Of a DNA stretch of 5,753 nt, positions 5,010-5,753 are shown piece by piece; position 1 is the stretch's first letter; every line of letters starts with the position of its first letter. Under the pieces are notes generated by a model, which was not told the origin of the DNA, made no database searches, and saw only the letters and a list, made by a program, of their open reading frames with translations. The stretch spans positions 1 to 5,753 of the forward strand of contig JBBSIG010000164.1 of the NCBI GenBank assembly GCA_038232215.1, given 5' to 3'. The position numbers and the translations under genes are program-made. Origin of the DNA: JBBSIG01 sp038232215. GTDB lineage: Bacteria > Actinomycetota > Thermoleophilia > Gaiellales > Gaiellaceae.

Positions 5010-5753
5010 CTATCCGAGGTAGAACCCGTTCGAGCCCTTCGTGGAGGCGCGAGCGTAGACCACGATCTTCGCCGGCTTCTTCGTGTAGCCGAGGATGGAC
5101 GCCTTGAACGGCGCCGTCTTCCGCGGCGGCACCACCTGCTTCGACGAGTAGGGGTAGAGGAAGCCCTGGTTGGTCGCGTACACGAGCGTGCCCCGGGCGT
5201 CGTAGAGCGCGACGGTCACGCTGGAGACCCGCGCCGGCTTGCGACCGGCGTTCGTCAGCGTTCCCGTCACCTTCTGCGAGAAGCCGGGGTTCTCTGACGC
5301 GATCTCGACCTTCCCGACCTTGAAGCTCGTGTAGTCCTGGGCGAGCGCGTCTTCCCGGCCGATCTGCTCGGCCACCTGGATCTGCATGCGCGCCCACTTC
5401 TTCGGGTTGTCGCTCATCTGCACAACCCAGACGCCGCGCGCGCCGGGCTTCAGGACGTTCGTGCTGATCCGGAGCGTGGCGCCGCGGGCGAGACGCTCGC
5501 CGCGGTCGTTGAGGAGACCGAGGAGGAGACCGACGTTGGCGGCCGGGCCCGGCCGCCGATCGAGGATCTCGCCGAAGAAGACGAGACCCCCGATGCTCGT
5601 GCGGTAGAAATGGATGTTCCTCGTGACCAGCTTCGGCGCGCTCGCCCTCGTGGGGCGCCGGCGGGCGAGCGGGCGGCGGTGAGAGAGACGGCCCCGGTCG
5701 CGAGCGCGACCGCGCGACGAGCGCGAGGAGGCGTCTAGCGGACACCCGCCGGC
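5010..5753 (-). CDS. Exported protein with two FxLYD-like domains, N-terminus broken or cut
   Basis: The minus frame is open from the window edge to TAG at 5010-5012 (247 codons), with no ATG, GTG or TTG before the GTG at 5423. That GTG lies at the end of the first domain, so it is unlikely to be the true start. From about residue 36 the protein is convincing. A first FxLYD-like beta domain (about 50-111) has FFGEILDRRPGPAANVGLLL, an LNDRGERL turn and VLKPGARGVWVV. A second (about 145-235) has VTGTLTNAGRKPARVSSVTV, ALYDARGTLVY and VVPPRKTAPFKASI. By family knowledge FxLYD domains are extracellular beta-sandwich modules, often in pairs. The first 35 codons are Arg-rich and look out of frame. 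A signal peptide instead appears on the same strand in two other frames (start GTG at 5745, hydrophobic core 5713-5672), which would need two one-base shifts. So the gene is either frameshifted (real or assembly error) or starts beyond the window. Convergent with the lactonase gene, 2 bp apart. Exact function unknown. Confidence 0.72.
   Translation of the reverse strand, partial: AGGCPLDASSRSSRGRARDRGRLSHRRPLARRRPTRASAPKLVTRNIHFYRTSIGGLVFFGEILDRRPGPAANVGLLLGLLNDRGERLARGATLRISTNVLKPGARGVWVVQMSDNPKKWARMQIQVAEQIGREDALAQDYTSFKVGKVEIASENPGFSQKVTGTLTNAGRKPARVSSVTVALYDARGTLVYATNQGFLYPYSSKQVVPPRKTAPFKASILGYTKKPAKIVVYARASTKGSNGFYLG

Noticed and set aside
5614..5682. Small plus-strand hydrophobic frame beginning MFLVTSFGALALVG
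   Set aside because: It is the complement of the FxLYD gene's N-terminal region, has an in-frame stop just upstream and no Shine-Dalgarno.
4081..5745. Very long minus-strand open frame opposite the lactonase
   Set aside because: It runs antisense to an enzyme with all family motifs intact and is Arg/Asp/Pro-rich, as shadow frames of GC-rich genes are. Only its first 11 codons are of interest, as a possible signal-peptide start.

Overview
The window is very GC-rich bacterial DNA with tightly packed genes. The only strong phylogenetic marker is the last 40 residues of a group-1 (RpoD/SigA-type) sigma factor. Together with the GC-rich codons, several -10-like hexamers sitting 6-7 nt before start codons, and the style of the secreted proteins, it suggests a high-GC actinobacterium. 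My guess is the Thermoleophilia/Gaiellales-Solirubrobacterales side, but that is inference and not proven by the sequence.

Layout. (1) 1-123: 3' end of a housekeeping sigma factor (+), followed by a strong hairpin (126-154) and a second perfect hairpin (202-218) in the gap to the next gene, which is convergent. (2) 278-1147 and 1207-1707, both minus: two small exported proteins in tandem, probably one transcript running from 1707 down to 278. (3) A 51-bp divergent control region (1708-1758), then an M20-family metallopeptidase (1759-3081, +) with all expected metal ligands. (4) 3204-3866 (+): a short metallo-beta-lactamase-fold-like protein whose first metal motif is degenerate. (5) A 232-bp gap (3867-4098) holding repeated GGTGGC/GCCACC elements and dyads, then an SMP-30/gluconolactonase-type beta-propeller lactonase (4099-5007, +) with the strongest Shine-Dalgarno in the window. 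(6) 5010-5753 (minus): an exported protein with two FxLYD-like domains, convergent with the lactonase and only 2 bp from it. Its frame runs open off the window edge, and its apparent signal peptide lies in other reading frames.

How the genes relate. No shared pathway is evident among the peptidase, the MBL-like protein and the lactonase; they look like separately controlled housekeeping or catabolic genes. The two minus-strand secreted proteins probably act together at the cell envelope, but their role is unknown. I found no mobile element, CRISPR array, tRNA or rRNA, and no convincing new multi-gene system. The most interesting points are the repeated leaderless-type gene starts, the frame-split signal peptide near the right edge, the altered MBL motif, and the repeat-rich region before the lactonase.
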